Assembly (NCBI GenBank): GCA_023408075.1
Contig: JAEYKW010000001.1
Location: 62,001 to 126,000, forward strand
Source of the DNA: Bacillota bacterium
GTDB taxonomy: Bacteria > Bacillota > Clostridia > Christensenellales > SZUA-584
Direction: 5' to 3'
DNA: 64,000 nt
This document shows positions 25,613 to 34,607 of this stretch, in pieces. The notes beneath the pieces are model-generated. The model searched no databases. It was not told where the DNA came from and saw only the letters and a program-made list of their open reading frames with translations. The translations under genes were made by a program, and so were the position numbers. The stretch's first letter is position 1; the number at the start of each line of letters is the position of its first letter.

Positions 25613-26787
25613 CGTACGCCAAGCTGATAAAAGAGTTTATAAACATCTACGGCGGATCGGAGGCGGGGATACGGATATTCGAAGCACCAGGCCGTATCAA
25701 TCTGATCGGCGAGCATATCGATTACAACGGCGGTCATGTTTTTCCCGCCGCGCTTGATCTCAAAACAACTGTGATCGCCCGGCCAAACGGCCAAAACGAG
25801 CTCAAGATGGCCGCGACGGATTTGCCCGACCGCGTGGCCGCCGATCTTGGCAATCTTGCAAATTATAAGCATTTAAAATGGGGCAGCTACCAATGCGGCG
25901 TTGCGTACATGCTGGCACAGAACGGCTATCCGCTGACCGGCTGCGATCTTTTGTATCACGGTGATGTGCCTTTCGGAGCGGGGCTGTCGTCCTCCGCGTC
26001 CATCGAGGTGGCTACCGCCATGTGCCTCGCGAAGCTCGGCGGGACCGAACGGCTGGTGATGGAGGATATCGCCGTGCTTTGTCAGCGGGCCGAGAATCAA
26101 TATGTGGGCATGAACTGCGGCATTATGGATCAGTTCATATCCGCTGTGGGCAAAAAGGATCACGCGCTGTTCTTGAACTGCAAAACGCTCGAATACCAGT
26201 ATGTGCCGCTCGAGCTCGGCGACTATACCATCGTGATTACGAATACCAATGCGCCGCATAAGCTCACAGAATCGCAGTACAACCAAAGGCGCAGCGAATG
26301 CGAGCAGGCACTCGCGGTGATCAATGCAAACGGAGGCAGCTACAAGACCCTTTGTGAAATCGGCATTGATGAATTGGAAAGATATAAAGCGTATTTTGAT
26401 GATGACGTGCTGTTCAGGCGCGTAAGGCACTGCGTCACAGAAGAAAAAAGAACATTATTATCCTTGATATCGCTCAGAGAAGGAGATATCATAACCTTCG
26501 GAGCGCTGCTCAATCAAGCCAATATGTCCATAAGGGACGATTACGAGGCAACAGGCCCCGAGCTGGATGCGGTGTTTGATATCGCGACGGGAATTGAGGG
26601 CGTTATCGGCTCGCGCATGACGGGCGGCGGCTTTGGCGGATGCAATATCAGCATCGTGAAAAAAGACAAAGCGAATGATTTCAAGCGGATCATGGCAGAA
26701 CAATACACAAAACGAACAGGTTACGAACCGGCGTTTTATCAGTCGAATGCCGGAAACGGGGCGATGGAGGTCACATCATGGCAGTAA
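25609..26787 (+). CDS. galK: Galactokinase
   Basis: A 392-residue GHMP kinase that phosphorylates galactose at C1. The galactokinase signature is APGRINLIGEHIDYNGG; the ATP loop is VPFGAGLSSSASIEVA, and the C-terminal glycine motif is SRMTGGGFGGCN. It overlaps galT by four bases and galE by ten, so the three Leloir genes are translationally linked. Confidence 0.95.
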   Translation: MTYAKLIKEFINIYGGSEAGIRIFEAPGRINLIGEHIDYNGGHVFPAALDLKTTVIARPNGQNELKMAATDLPDRVAADLGNLANYKHLKWGSYQCGVAYMLAQNGYPLTGCDLLYHGDVPFGAGLSSSASIEVATAMCLAKLGGTERLVMEDIAVLCQRAENQYVGMNCGIMDQFISAVGKKDHALFLNCKTLEYQYVPLELGDYTIVITNTNAPHKLTESQYNQRRSECEQALAVINANGGSYKTLCEIGIDELERYKAYFDDDVLFRRVRHCVTEEKRTLLSLISLREGDIITFGALLNQANMSIRDDYEATGPELDAVFDIATGIEGVIGSRMTGGGFGGCNISIVKKDKANDFKRIMAEQYTKRTGYEPAFYQSNAGNGAMEVTSWQ

Positions 26788-27764
26788 TGGTAGCAGGCGG
26801 CGCAGGATACATCGGCAGCCACACGGTGGCGGGGCTGCTGCAAAGAGGTCAGGAGGTCGTCGTGGTCGACAGCCTCGTTAAAGGGCATAAGCAAGCGGTT
26901 CTCGGAGGCAAGCTCTATATCGGCGATATCCGCGACGAAGCGTTTATGGACGTTGTGTTCAAAGAAAACGATATCGACTCCGTGATCCATTTTGCGGCGG
27001 ACATTGAAGTGGGTTTAAGCATGAAGGACCCGCTGGTCTTTTACAGAAACAACGTGTACACGGTAATCTGTATGCTCGAAAGCATGAAAAAGCACGGTGT
27101 CAGGAACATCGTTTTTTCTTCGACGGCTGCGGTTTACGGTTTCCCGAAAACCGTGCCGATCAAGGAAGACTGCGAAAAAATCCCGGTCAACCCGTACGGC
27201 GAAACCAAGCTGGCCGTGGAGAAATTGCTGAGATGGTGCGATGAAGCCTACGGCATCAAATGGGCGGCTCCGCGCTATTTCAATGCGGCGGGGGCCCATG
27301 AGTCTTCCAGAATCGGAGAAGACCATGATCCCGAATCGCATGTGATCCCCATCATTTTGCAGGCCGCAATGGGAAAGCGGGAAAGCATGAAGGTTTTCGG
27401 AGACGACTATGATACCCCGGACGGCACATGCATCCGTGACTATATCCATGTGACGGATCTTGCCGATGCGCATATACTTGCTCTCGATTATTTAAAGAAA
27501 GGCGGAGAATCCGTCAGCTTTAACCTCGGCAGCGGCAGCGGCTATTCCGTGATGGACGTCATAAAAAAGGCCAAAGAGGTCACCGGCAAGGAATTCCGCG
27601 TGGACATGGAGCCCCGGCGCGAGGGAGACCCGGCCCGGCTCGTGGCCGATTCGGGTAAAGCGCGGCAGCTGCTCGGCTGGAGCCCGAAGAAGGATGATTT
27701 GGGCGTCATCATTGAATCGGCATGGAAATGGCACACCGGCCATCCGAACGGATTTCAAGAATAA
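26778..27764 (+). CDS. galE: UDP-glucose 4-epimerase
   Basis: A 328-residue short-chain dehydrogenase-type epimerase with the NAD motif GGAGYIGSH, the catalytic Ser-Thr region VFSSTAAVYG and a lysine motif NPYGETKLAVE. In place of the usual YxxxK tyrosine the sequence shows NPYGETK, the standard GalE form. GGAGG precedes ATG 26778 inside galK. It interconverts UDP-glucose and UDP-galactose and ends the gal operon. No gal regulator is adjacent. Confidence 0.93.
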   Translation: MAVMVAGGAGYIGSHTVAGLLQRGQEVVVVDSLVKGHKQAVLGGKLYIGDIRDEAFMDVVFKENDIDSVIHFAADIEVGLSMKDPLVFYRNNVYTVICMLESMKKHGVRNIVFSSTAAVYGFPKTVPIKEDCEKIPVNPYGETKLAVEKLLRWCDEAYGIKWAAPRYFNAAGAHESSRIGEDHDPESHVIPIILQAAMGKRESMKVFGDDYDTPDGTCIRDYIHVTDLADAHILALDYLKKGGESVSFNLGSGSGYSVMDVIKKAKEVTGKEFRVDMEPRREGDPARLVADSGKARQLLGWSPKKDDLGVIIESAWKWHTGHPNGFQE

Positions 27765-28274
27765 CAGCATCCAGCGTATCTTAGGTATGCTGCCAGTCGG
27801 GCCTATCTAAAAAAGAAAAGATCAGCATGGTACATACTGTTCCGACCAGCATTGCACCGTACAGGTAATGAGCGAAGCGACGCGGCAGATCATATCCCAT
27901 TCTTGTGGCAAAAGAATATTCTGTCTGCTGCGCAGTTTCCCGCTTTGGTCCGGTCGATTGTCCATGGGATATCTGTCAGTTGCCTTGTCCTCCATTTCCA
28001 TGGTCTTTTTGTAGGTCTTTTTGTAGGTCTTTTTGTAAAAAATCATGGCATTCTGTCTGCCTGTGCAGTGCTCGCTTAAGCGAGCCAAAAAGCGCAGCAG
28101 CGGTCATGCTTCACTCTCTTCGAGATGCAAGCAGATAAGAGCCCGATACAGGGTCTGTATCACTGTGCAGCAGCCGCTTCTTTCGTCACAATGACATCGA
28201 ATGGCGTTTCTTAAATCATCAATCGGGAGCTCTGTCAGTTATCTTGTCCTTGCTTCTATATGAAACAAGGCTTT
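27765..28274. other. Gene-free stretch with repeats after galE
   Basis: No convincing gene is seen in these 510 bases. A weak hairpin follows galE (27772-27778 with 27786-27792). The stretch holds a triple 12-base repeat (28002-28037), a 20-base imperfect direct repeat (near 27972-27991 and 28231-28250) and a segment at about 27867-27895 with AGCGAAGCGACGCGG that resembles other intergenic parts of the window. Confidence 0.6.
28002..28037. repeat. Three tandem copies of a 12-base repeat
   Basis: The unit GGTCTTTTTGTA occurs three times in a row without change. It is followed by TAAAA-type sequence and is not inside a supported gene. Confidence 0.9.
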
Positions 28275-28511
28275 TTATTTTCTGACTGAGCTCCGTTTTT
28301 CCTGCTTTGATGTGTTTTCGTTGTTTTGTGCGTTATAAGCGTTTTGCTGGGGCATGGAATAAAGGTCACCGTAATTTTCCGCTTCTGCTTCGGTAAGCGG
28401 CGGCGTGGGTATCATACCGGTGCAATCCGTTTGGGATGCCACATCAAGCGAAGAGTAGCTGTCTTCAAAGCTGCCTTCCTGTTTTTTAAAAACTTCGGGG
28501 AATCTTTTCAC
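28275..28511 (-). CDS. Small hypothetical protein with GMIPTPP motif
   Basis: A 78-residue acidic, polar protein with GTG start 28511 and AGGAG about 10 bases upstream. The middle reads TDCTGMIPTPPLTEAE followed by YGDLYSMP, a pattern I associate with small conserved clostridial proteins of unknown role. The C-terminus is rich in Asn, Gln, Lys and Ser and is probably disordered. There is no signal peptide or membrane segment. Support comes from the ribosome site and this motif; the function is unknown. Confidence 0.6.
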   Translation of the reverse strand: MKRFPEVFKKQEGSFEDSYSSLDVASQTDCTGMIPTPPLTEAEAENYGDLYSMPQQNAYNAQNNENTSKQEKRSSVRK

Positions 28512-28745
28512 GGCTTTTCACTCCTGTTTTTTTGAACTTATTATTCCCGCAGCAATGCGCTCTCATCCATTTGCACATTTGAATGCTTTTTTAATATTAA
28601 TTTCAGAATCAAGCACGGGCATTGGCCGGACCCGCCATTCGGGAGTAACGGCCCGTCGAATCACATATTGGCTTAAATGCGCATAAAATATGCTATCAAA
28701 AGCACATTTTTGTTATGTGATTGAATAAAATCGGGAGAAACAGCC

Positions 28746-29219
28746 ATGAATGGTTCCATCAGGCCTCAATTTCAGGATACTCCACGTGATTCGGTCAATG
28801 TTGTTTTAAACGCTGCGACGGGAGGGGCCGGGCCTCTTCCCATCATTACCACACTTTTCTCCGAGCCGATTGCTGTCGTCAGTGTGACATTGGATACAGG
28901 CAGGCTAAGAAGGCCGTCTGTTCTTTTGAATTACACAAGCGCCGTCAGCCTGCCGCTCGGAATCTCCGTCACGCTCAATTTTGAGATTCTCAGAACCAGA
29001 AACAACGGAGCGCCGGTAAAAGTGGGGTCCACATACACCTTTTCCACTCTGGTTACCGTGCTGGAGTCGGAAGCATTCTCATTCCAGTTCTTCGACAGCG
29101 ATCTGGATCCGGGTGTTTACACATATTCGGTGGTTTTATCAACAAACTCAATCATTGATATCACACCGGGTCTGACAATCGTAAACGCAACATTGAGCGC
29201 TTTGGGCGTTGGAAGATGA
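28746..29219 (+). CDS. DUF4489-like protein
   Basis: A 157-residue beta-rich protein with no cysteine and no signal peptide. The alternation of strands and segments such as SVTLDTGRLRRPSVLLNYT, TLNFEILRTRNNG and FSFQFFDSDLDPGVYTYSV resemble the DUF4489 family found in spore-forming clostridia. GGGAG precedes ATG 28746. A sequence CATAAAATA (28682-28690) with ATATT before it resembles a mother-cell SigE/SigK promoter, but its spacing is short. A structural role in the spore surface is a guess from family distribution only. Confidence 0.62.
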   Translation: MNGSIRPQFQDTPRDSVNVVLNAATGGAGPLPIITTLFSEPIAVVSVTLDTGRLRRPSVLLNYTSAVSLPLGISVTLNFEILRTRNNGAPVKVGSTYTFSTLVTVLESEAFSFQFFDSDLDPGVYTYSVVLSTNSIIDITPGLTIVNATLSALGVGR

Positions 29220-29257
29220 CCGTGAAAAAAACATAATCTCATCTAATTTCCTGAAAA

Positions 29258-29283
29258 ACGGGCAATCGTAAACGGCTGCCCGT
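29258..29283 (+). terminator. Terminator after the DUF4489-like gene
   Basis: ACGGGCA (29258-29264) and TGCCCGT (29277-29283) form a seven-pair stem; GGCTTTT follows. Confidence 0.65.
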
Positions 29284-29393
29284 TCGGCTTTTATGCCGGT
29301 AAATAAACCATCTTTATAGATACCATGCCATACGCCAAAATTGAATAGAATTGCTGACAAGCGGGTAGCCTATCAAAAAAGGATGTTGACCGA

Positions 29394-30416
29394 ATGAGAA
29401 ACGACGAAACCCGTGGCAGAAACAAGGCTTTAAAAACATTACTCATCATATTTTGCGTGCTGCTTTTGCTGCTGGCCGGCTTCGGCGTGTATATCTGGAT
29501 AAACTATCAAAAGATCACGGGAGATTTGGGCTTCGACCCGGAGAGTGTGACCGAAGAAGAGGAAAGCACGGAAACGGGCAACTATCCGGAAGTGACTTAC
29601 AGCGGCGGCGATGTATCCGAGGTGACGAAATCTCAGGATGTAATCGATATTCTGTTAATCGGTGTGGATAACAGGGACCCGTCAAAATTCACCGGGCTTT
29701 CCGATGTGGTGATGTTCTTGAGAATTGATGAAAAGAAGGGGGCCATAAAGCTCGCATCGATCATGAGAGATACGCTGGTTCCGATTGAGGGGCATAAGTA
29801 CAATAAGATCAATACGGCCTTTAACTACGGCGGCATTGACCTCACCAAAAAGACACTGAAATCGAGCCTGGGGCTGTCGCCCGATTATTATGTGGTGATC
29901 AATTTTTACGGTATGGAAGATTTGATCGATGCGCTCGGAGGCGTTGATATTAAGCTCAGCAGCGAAGAGGTGCTGCATATGAATGGCTCCATCAAGGAGA
30001 TTAACGATATCGACCCCGATCACAGCACGCCTCTAGTGAAAGGGTCGGGCGTTCAGCACTTAACCGGCAGGCAGGCTGTGGCCTACATGAGAATCAGGAA
30101 AGTCGGTACCGATACACAAAGAATTGAGCGTCAGCAGAACGTGATCTCCAAGCTTTTTTCCCAGGCAAAGGAGTTGGGGCTTGGTCAGCTGCCGGGGCTC
30201 ATATCCGCACTGGCAAGCTGTGTCCGTACGGATATCAAGCCCGCCGACAAGATGCTGGATATCGCCACAACAATTATTGGGCTTGATGTGAAGGAGATCA
30301 AGACATTCCGTTATCCCGATGAATATGAATCCGGATCGTATAAGTCGATGGATATTGTTCAGCCGAAGGATTTCAACACTGAAATAAACAAGCTGCACGA
30401 TTTTCTCAACAAGTAA
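29394..30416 (+). CDS. LytR-CpsA-Psr (LCP) family protein
   Basis: A 340-residue membrane-anchored LCP protein, a family that transfers glycopolymers from lipid carriers to peptidoglycan. One N-terminal membrane segment (about residues 13-35) is followed by an acidic linker and the LCP domain, with IDILLIGVDNRD, the conserved arginine region ASIMRDTLVPI, KINTAFNYGG and YMRIRKVGTDTQRIERQQ. AAGGA precedes ATG 29394. It stands alone; no polymer synthesis genes are adjacent. Confidence 0.9.
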   Translation: MRNDETRGRNKALKTLLIIFCVLLLLLAGFGVYIWINYQKITGDLGFDPESVTEEEESTETGNYPEVTYSGGDVSEVTKSQDVIDILLIGVDNRDPSKFTGLSDVVMFLRIDEKKGAIKLASIMRDTLVPIEGHKYNKINTAFNYGGIDLTKKTLKSSLGLSPDYYVVINFYGMEDLIDALGGVDIKLSSEEVLHMNGSIKEINDIDPDHSTPLVKGSGVQHLTGRQAVAYMRIRKVGTDTQRIERQQNVISKLFSQAKELGLGQLPGLISALASCVRTDIKPADKMLDIATTIIGLDVKEIKTFRYPDEYESGSYKSMDIVQPKDFNTEINKLHDFLNK

Positions 30417-30497
30417 GGCTTTGGGCTTTAAAAAAGCCATGTTGCCTCTTTTTTGTGTGAAGAAAAAGTGAACTTTTGACTTTTTCGCAATTGCGGG

Positions 30498-30527
30498 TTG
30501 AACCATAAGAACAAAATATGATATAAC
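30498..30527 (+). promoter_or_regulatory. Promoter of the CBS-domain gene
   Basis: TTGAAC (30498-30503) and TATAAC (30522-30527) are separated by 18 bases, about 50 bases before the start codon. Confidence 0.55.
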
Positions 30528-30577
30528 AAAATCGGTTCATTTGTTTTGATAGAAAATACGCAATAAGGATAGTCACC

Positions 30578-31003
30578 ATGAATATACTCTTTCTGTTAAA
30601 ACCGAAAAGCGATATCGTTTATATATACGACCACTTTACCTTGCGGCAGGCCCTCGAAAAAATGAGACGCCACGGCTATGCGGCCATACCCGTGATTGAC
30701 AAGGACGGAAGCTATTCGGGCACGTTAAGCGAAGGTGATCTTCTTTGGGCCATTTTGTCGAAGGAAGCTTGCGACAACCATCAGACAGAGCAGCTTTTTG
30801 TAAAAGATATATTGAAAGGCCGGCAAAATGCCCCGGTTAACGTCAACGCCGCGCTGGACGATATGCTGCTGATGGCCATGAATCAGAATTTCATTCCGGT
30901 GACCGACGACCGAGGCTTGTTTATCGGCATCGTCACGAGAAGAGATATCCTGCAGTATTACTATGACAGAATGCATCAGGAAAGCGAGCCTGCGCTGCGG
31001 TAA
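30578..31003 (+). CDS. CBS-pair protein
   Basis: A 141-residue protein made almost wholly of two CBS motifs (about residues 8-65 and 75-135), seen in AIPVIDKDGSYSGTLSEGDLLW and FIPVTDDRGLFIGIVTRRDIL. Stand-alone CBS pairs bind adenine nucleotides and sense energy state. It has its own promoter and terminator. The partner is unknown. Confidence 0.85.
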   Translation: MNILFLLKPKSDIVYIYDHFTLRQALEKMRRHGYAAIPVIDKDGSYSGTLSEGDLLWAILSKEACDNHQTEQLFVKDILKGRQNAPVNVNAALDDMLLMAMNQNFIPVTDDRGLFIGIVTRRDILQYYYDRMHQESEPALR

Positions 31004-31121
31004 ATAGTTCTTTTGCTTGTCACATAAGCATTCGGGCTTTTTATCATAAAATGACCGCAAGGCGGGCAGCGCTTAACGGAATGCGCAGCGAAATGCGGGG
31101 CGAAACAAAGAAATAAATGAA

Positions 31122-31146
31122 AACAGCTGAATACGGCTGTTTTTTT
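31122..31146 (+). terminator. Terminator between the CBS gene and the CheY-like gene
   Basis: AACAGC (31122-31127) and GCTGTT (31136-31141) form a stem followed by a T-run. Confidence 0.65.
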
Positions 31147-31221
31147 GTGTTGTTAAGCAGCGGTTAAGTGGCAGAGCCTACAATCATCGTAAGCAAAAGT
31201 CTATAACGATGGAGTTTCATT

Positions 31222-31596
31222 ATGACCAAAGTTTTGATCGTTGATGATGCCGCGTTTATGAGAATGCAACTCAAAAGAATACTTGAAAGAAACGAGTTTG
31301 ACGTTGTCGGAGAAGCTGATAACGGATTCAGCGCGTTGGAGCTGATTCGCTGCCTGAAACCCGACGTCATCACGCTTGATATAACGATGCCCCAGATGAA
31401 CGGCATTGAGTGCCTTGAGGAAATCAACAAGCTCTGCGACATACCGAATGTGATTATGATTTCTGCGATGGGGCAGCAGTCCTTTGTGATAGAGGCCATA
31501 GAAAAGGGCGCGAAGGGGTTTATCGTAAAACCGTTTAAAGAGACCGATGTGATGTCTCAGCTCAACAGATTGAAAACCGGTTACTGCCCATTTTAA
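31222..31596 (+). CDS. CheY-like single receiver domain protein
   Basis: A 124-residue stand-alone receiver. The acidic pair is in LIVDDAAF, the phosphoacceptor aspartate is in VITLDITMPQMNG, followed by the serine in MISAMGQ and the lysine in IVKPFKE. There is no output domain. The sequence is closest in style to CheY-type proteins of clostridia. It lies just before a receiver-kinase hybrid and a receiver-transcription factor but has a terminator after it, so it is a separate unit. Confidence 0.88.
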   Translation: MTKVLIVDDAAFMRMQLKRILERNEFDVVGEADNGFSALELIRCLKPDVITLDITMPQMNGIECLEEINKLCDIPNVIMISAMGQQSFVIEAIEKGAKGFIVKPFKETDVMSQLNRLKTGYCPF

Positions 31597-31638
31597 AGGC
31601 AGTCTCAAATAGCTTCCTAAATAACCATTATTATCTTC

Positions 31639-31663
31639 AAGGGCGTAAAAGCCCCCTTTTTTT
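31639..31663 (+). terminator. Terminator after the CheY-like gene
   Basis: GGGC (31641-31644) and GCCC (31651-31654) with flanking A/T pairs form a short stem, followed by a run of T. Confidence 0.55.
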
Positions 31664-31742
31664 GTCACCGCGTTTTGCTAATGTGTCGATAACATAATGA
31701 CGATAAAACAATAAACAACATATGCGACAGGAGTTTTTTGTT

Positions 31743-32780
31743 TTGGCTGAAAATGAAATTGGCATAGAATTTAAACCAAGAATTATGATTGTGGATGACA
31801 ATCCTTCGAACATCTCACTGCTGACCCGTATTTTGCATTTACACGGCTATACGAATATACTGCCGATCACGGATTCGGGAGACGTGCTCGATCAGTTTAA
31901 GAAATGGCAGCCGGATATCATACTGCTTGATCTTCTTATGCCGCGCTTCAACGGCCTTGATATACTCGATCAGATTAACAGCATAAAAAACAAACAATAC
32001 CTGCCCGTCATTATGATCACGGCGGACGACAGCATGGACAACCGCGTCAAGGCGCTGAAAATGGGCGCCAACGATTATATCAGCAAGCCGTTCAATCCGC
32101 AGGAGCTCATTGCGCGAATAGAGAATCTGATCATCATGAAAAAGTCTATGGATCAGGCTTTGGCTACCGAAACCGCTTTTTTACAGGCACAGATCAAGCC
32201 GCATTTTCTTTTCAATACGCTCAATACGATTTCTTCGTTTTGCGACACGGATCCGGACAGGGCCAGCAGCCTCATTGACGACTTTGCGCGGTATTTAAGA
32301 CAAAGCTTCGATTTTAAAAGCACAGAGCTGTCGGTGCCGGTGGAACGGGAGATGCAGCTTGTGAGTTCGTTCGTGGAAATTCAAAAAGCGAGATTCGGGG
32401 ACAGAATTCGTTTTGAGGTCGCGGATGATTCGGCGGGGCATTTTTTTCTGCCGCCGCTGTGCATTCAGCCGCTCGTCGAAAACGCCATTATCCACGGTTT
32501 AAAAAAGAACGAGACCATTCACGTCACGCTGAAAATTCGCGAAAACTGCGACGGCATTTTGATAACCGTTGAGGACGACGGCCCCGGAATCCCGCAGGAT
32601 AAGCTCGAAGGCATTCTATTAAAATCAGTCAACAAAGGTATCGGCTTATGGAATATCGATACCCGGCTTAAAAAATTGTTCGGTACAGGGCTCAGCGTTG
32701 TGAGCGCTCAGGAAACAGGAACACAAATATCATTCAAAATTCCAAAGGAGCATTTGCATGAAACGGGCAATCATTGTTGA
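31743..32780 (+). CDS. Receiver-LytS-type histidine kinase hybrid
   Basis: About 345 residues. The N-terminal receiver has IMIVDDNPSN, the phosphoacceptor in IILLDLLMPRFNG and the lysine in ISKPFN. A short linker leads to a LytS/YehU-type kinase (His_kinase family) with the phosphorylated histidine in QIKPHFLFNTLNTI, then an ATPase domain with PLCIQPLVENAIIHG and VEDDGPGIP. There is no membrane segment or sensor domain, so the kinase is cytoplasmic and probably controlled through its receiver. TTG 31743 is preferred, since ACAGGAG lies 9 bases upstream; ATG 31722 is the alternative. It overlaps the next gene by 23 bases. Confidence 0.87.
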   Translation: MAENEIGIEFKPRIMIVDDNPSNISLLTRILHLHGYTNILPITDSGDVLDQFKKWQPDIILLDLLMPRFNGLDILDQINSIKNKQYLPVIMITADDSMDNRVKALKMGANDYISKPFNPQELIARIENLIIMKKSMDQALATETAFLQAQIKPHFLFNTLNTISSFCDTDPDRASSLIDDFARYLRQSFDFKSTELSVPVEREMQLVSSFVEIQKARFGDRIRFEVADDSAGHFFLPPLCIQPLVENAIIHGLKKNETIHVTLKIRENCDGILITVEDDGPGIPQDKLEGILLKSVNKGIGLWNIDTRLKKLFGTGLSVVSAQETGTQISFKIPKEHLHETGNHC

Positions 32781-33852
32781 TGATGAACAGGCGGCCATAG
32801 GCAAGCTCGAAAAAATGCTCAAGGAAACGGGCGGCATAGAAATCTGCGGGACTTTTTCAGACCCGGCAGCCGCATTGGATTTTATACAGCAAAACCAGGC
32901 GGATATCGCCTTTTTGGACATTGAGATGCCCAAAATCAGCGGCATAGAACTGGCCGACAGATTGATGGATATACAAAGCAATATCAACATCGTTTTTGTG
33001 ACCGCTTACAGTGAATATGCTGTTGAGGCTTTCCGGTGCCATGCGCTTGATTATTTATTAAAGCCTGTGGAAAAAGAACGGCTCCAAATGTCTATCAGCA
33101 GGCTTTCCGACAGTCCCGCGATAGCCGAGGCCGCTTCTCACAATGTCACTGTCAATTGCTTCGGGCGATTGTCTGTGGCTATTGACGGGCAAGCGCTTAA
33201 GTTTCGCACGTCAAAAGCGGAGGAGCTGTTCGCCTATCTGGTGGACAACAACGGTCAGCCGGTGCACCGAAACCACATCATGGATGCCTTCTGGGATGAT
33301 TACGACGGGGATCGCGCTTTGATTTTGTTCAACACGACGCTGCATTATTTGAAAAAAGCTTTTATGCAATATGGCGTCAAGCTGGACGTCATCCATCACC
33401 GCGGGTCGTATTCTCTCAATATGGCCGGTATTGAATGTGATGCGGTTTTATTCGGGGACAAAGCAGCGAGAATAAAAAAAATAGCAAATTCAAATACCGC
33501 GGAGTGCGAAAATACGCTTAAGCTTTACGCGGGCGGTTATTTGGAACAAAACGATTATAACTGGGCTCATCAAAAACGGATGGACATTCGCAATCAATAT
33601 GTTCAGCTAGCTCTTATGCTCGCAAAACACAATATTGAAAACGGCAGCAGCCAAAGAGCGCTGGATATTCTTACAAAAGGCATTAAATTTGCGCCGGTGG
33701 ATAAGGGCATCAACCTGCTGCTTTTAAAGCTGCTGAAGGCGAAAAACGACCGGGTCTCCATGAAAAGCTACTATCAGCTTTATAAAGACCGGCTGGAAGC
33801 AGAATTCGGCTTGGAGCCGGATAGCGTTTTTCTTGGCGTAATGAAGAATTAG
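32758..33852 (+). CDS. Response regulator with winged helix and BTAD output
   Basis: A 364-residue regulator: receiver (residues 1-120; AIIVDDEQAA, phosphoacceptor in IAFLDIEMPKISG, LLKPVEKER), then an OmpR/SARP-type winged helix (about 128-225; FGRLSVAIDGQALKF, SKAEELFAYL), then a helical bacterial transcriptional activation domain (about 230-360; AECENTLKLYAGGYLEQNDY). This layout resembles SARP-like response regulators more than the LytTR regulators usually paired with LytS kinases. GGAG precedes ATG 32758 inside the kinase gene, and overlap suggests a dedicated pair. Target genes are unknown; the membrane protein gene just downstream is a candidate. Confidence 0.87.
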   Translation: MKRAIIVDDEQAAIGKLEKMLKETGGIEICGTFSDPAAALDFIQQNQADIAFLDIEMPKISGIELADRLMDIQSNINIVFVTAYSEYAVEAFRCHALDYLLKPVEKERLQMSISRLSDSPAIAEAASHNVTVNCFGRLSVAIDGQALKFRTSKAEELFAYLVDNNGQPVHRNHIMDAFWDDYDGDRALILFNTTLHYLKKAFMQYGVKLDVIHHRGSYSLNMAGIECDAVLFGDKAARIKKIANSNTAECENTLKLYAGGYLEQNDYNWAHQKRMDIRNQYVQLALMLAKHNIENGSSQRALDILTKGIKFAPVDKGINLLLLKLLKAKNDRVSMKSYYQLYKDRLEAEFGLEPDSVFLGVMKN

Positions 33853-33929
33853 CGGCATGTACGGAGAAGCTGAAAATCGAATAAGAAATTGAGTTTTTAA
33901 TAATGATAATAACAAAGAGAGGAATGCAA

Positions 33930-34478
33930 ATGAGTCCACTGTTATTCATCATTATTTTTATTGCTTTTTCTTTGGCAGAACTATGGATTGTCATACGCTT
34001 TATTCTGCAAAAAAATCGTCTATATCTTCAGGCTGTCCTGACGATGTTCACAGCTATCTTCCTGTACATTCTGTCCGATCTCATTTTCGGCATCGGCGTG
34101 CCAAGGCTCGTGCTACTCACGGTTATGGTTTCTATTTTTGCTCAGGCTTACTTTGGCTATTATAAGGATCTGTTCATGCGGTCGAGGGTTTTCGACCGGT
34201 ATCTGCACGCATTTGGGACGTTTTCATTTGCGCTTTTCTTTTATTCGCTGCTCGATATTATCATGAACCCATCAATCACTCCCAAACTATTCATTTCGGT
34301 TTTCGTCTTTACACTCGGCATGACGGTGGGCGTCGTTTTTGAAATCATTGAATTTGTGCTTGATAAAATCAAGCACACCAGGATGCAGAAAGACCTGAAA
34401 GACACGGATTTTGATATGGTTTTCGATATTATCGGATCGGTGTGTGCGGCAGCGGTTGCATATTTTTTTCTTGCTTAG
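33930..34478 (+). CDS. Membrane protein, DUF2238-like
   Basis: A 182-residue protein with five or six hydrophobic segments. The end part has an acidic/aromatic motif, GVVFEIIEFVLDKI followed by KDLKDTDFDMVFDIIG, as in DUF2238/YjdF-type membrane proteins. AGAGAGG lies 7 bases before ATG 33930; earlier in-frame ATGs exist at 33903 and 33924. It follows the response regulator by 77 bases and may be part of the same unit. The function is unknown. Confidence 0.7.
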   Translation: MSPLLFIIIFIAFSLAELWIVIRFILQKNRLYLQAVLTMFTAIFLYILSDLIFGIGVPRLVLLTVMVSIFAQAYFGYYKDLFMRSRVFDRYLHAFGTFSFALFFYSLLDIIMNPSITPKLFISVFVFTLGMTVGVVFEIIEFVLDKIKHTRMQKDLKDTDFDMVFDIIGSVCAAAVAYFFLA

Positions 34479-34556
34479 CGCGTCAGCCCGAAATACCGGG
34501 ACAATACGGAACAGAATAACAGATGATACCAATTATCTTTGAAAGACAAAGCGGGG

Positions 34557-34563
34557 CATACTA
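34557..34563 (+). promoter_or_regulatory. Possible forespore SigG -10 element
   Basis: CATACTA matches the -10 consensus of SigG promoters and lies 44 bases before the SspF-like start. A clear -35 element is not seen at the expected distance, so this rests on the -10 match and the nature of the gene. Confidence 0.4.
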
Positions 34564-34607
34564 ATTTTAGCGGTATCAGCCGCGAAAATGGATAGGAGGT
34601 AAGATGG

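Noticed and set aside
28002..28037. CRISPR-like repeats
   Set aside because: The copies are directly adjacent with no spacers, and no cas gene is present in the window.
27822..28088. Minus-strand frame containing KTYKKTYKKT
   Set aside because: The repeat is only the translation of the 12-base tandem repeat. There is no ribosome site or family resemblance.
31042..31116. Very short frame between the CBS and CheY-like genes
   Set aside because: It has about 20 codons, with no ribosome site and no resemblance to known small proteins.
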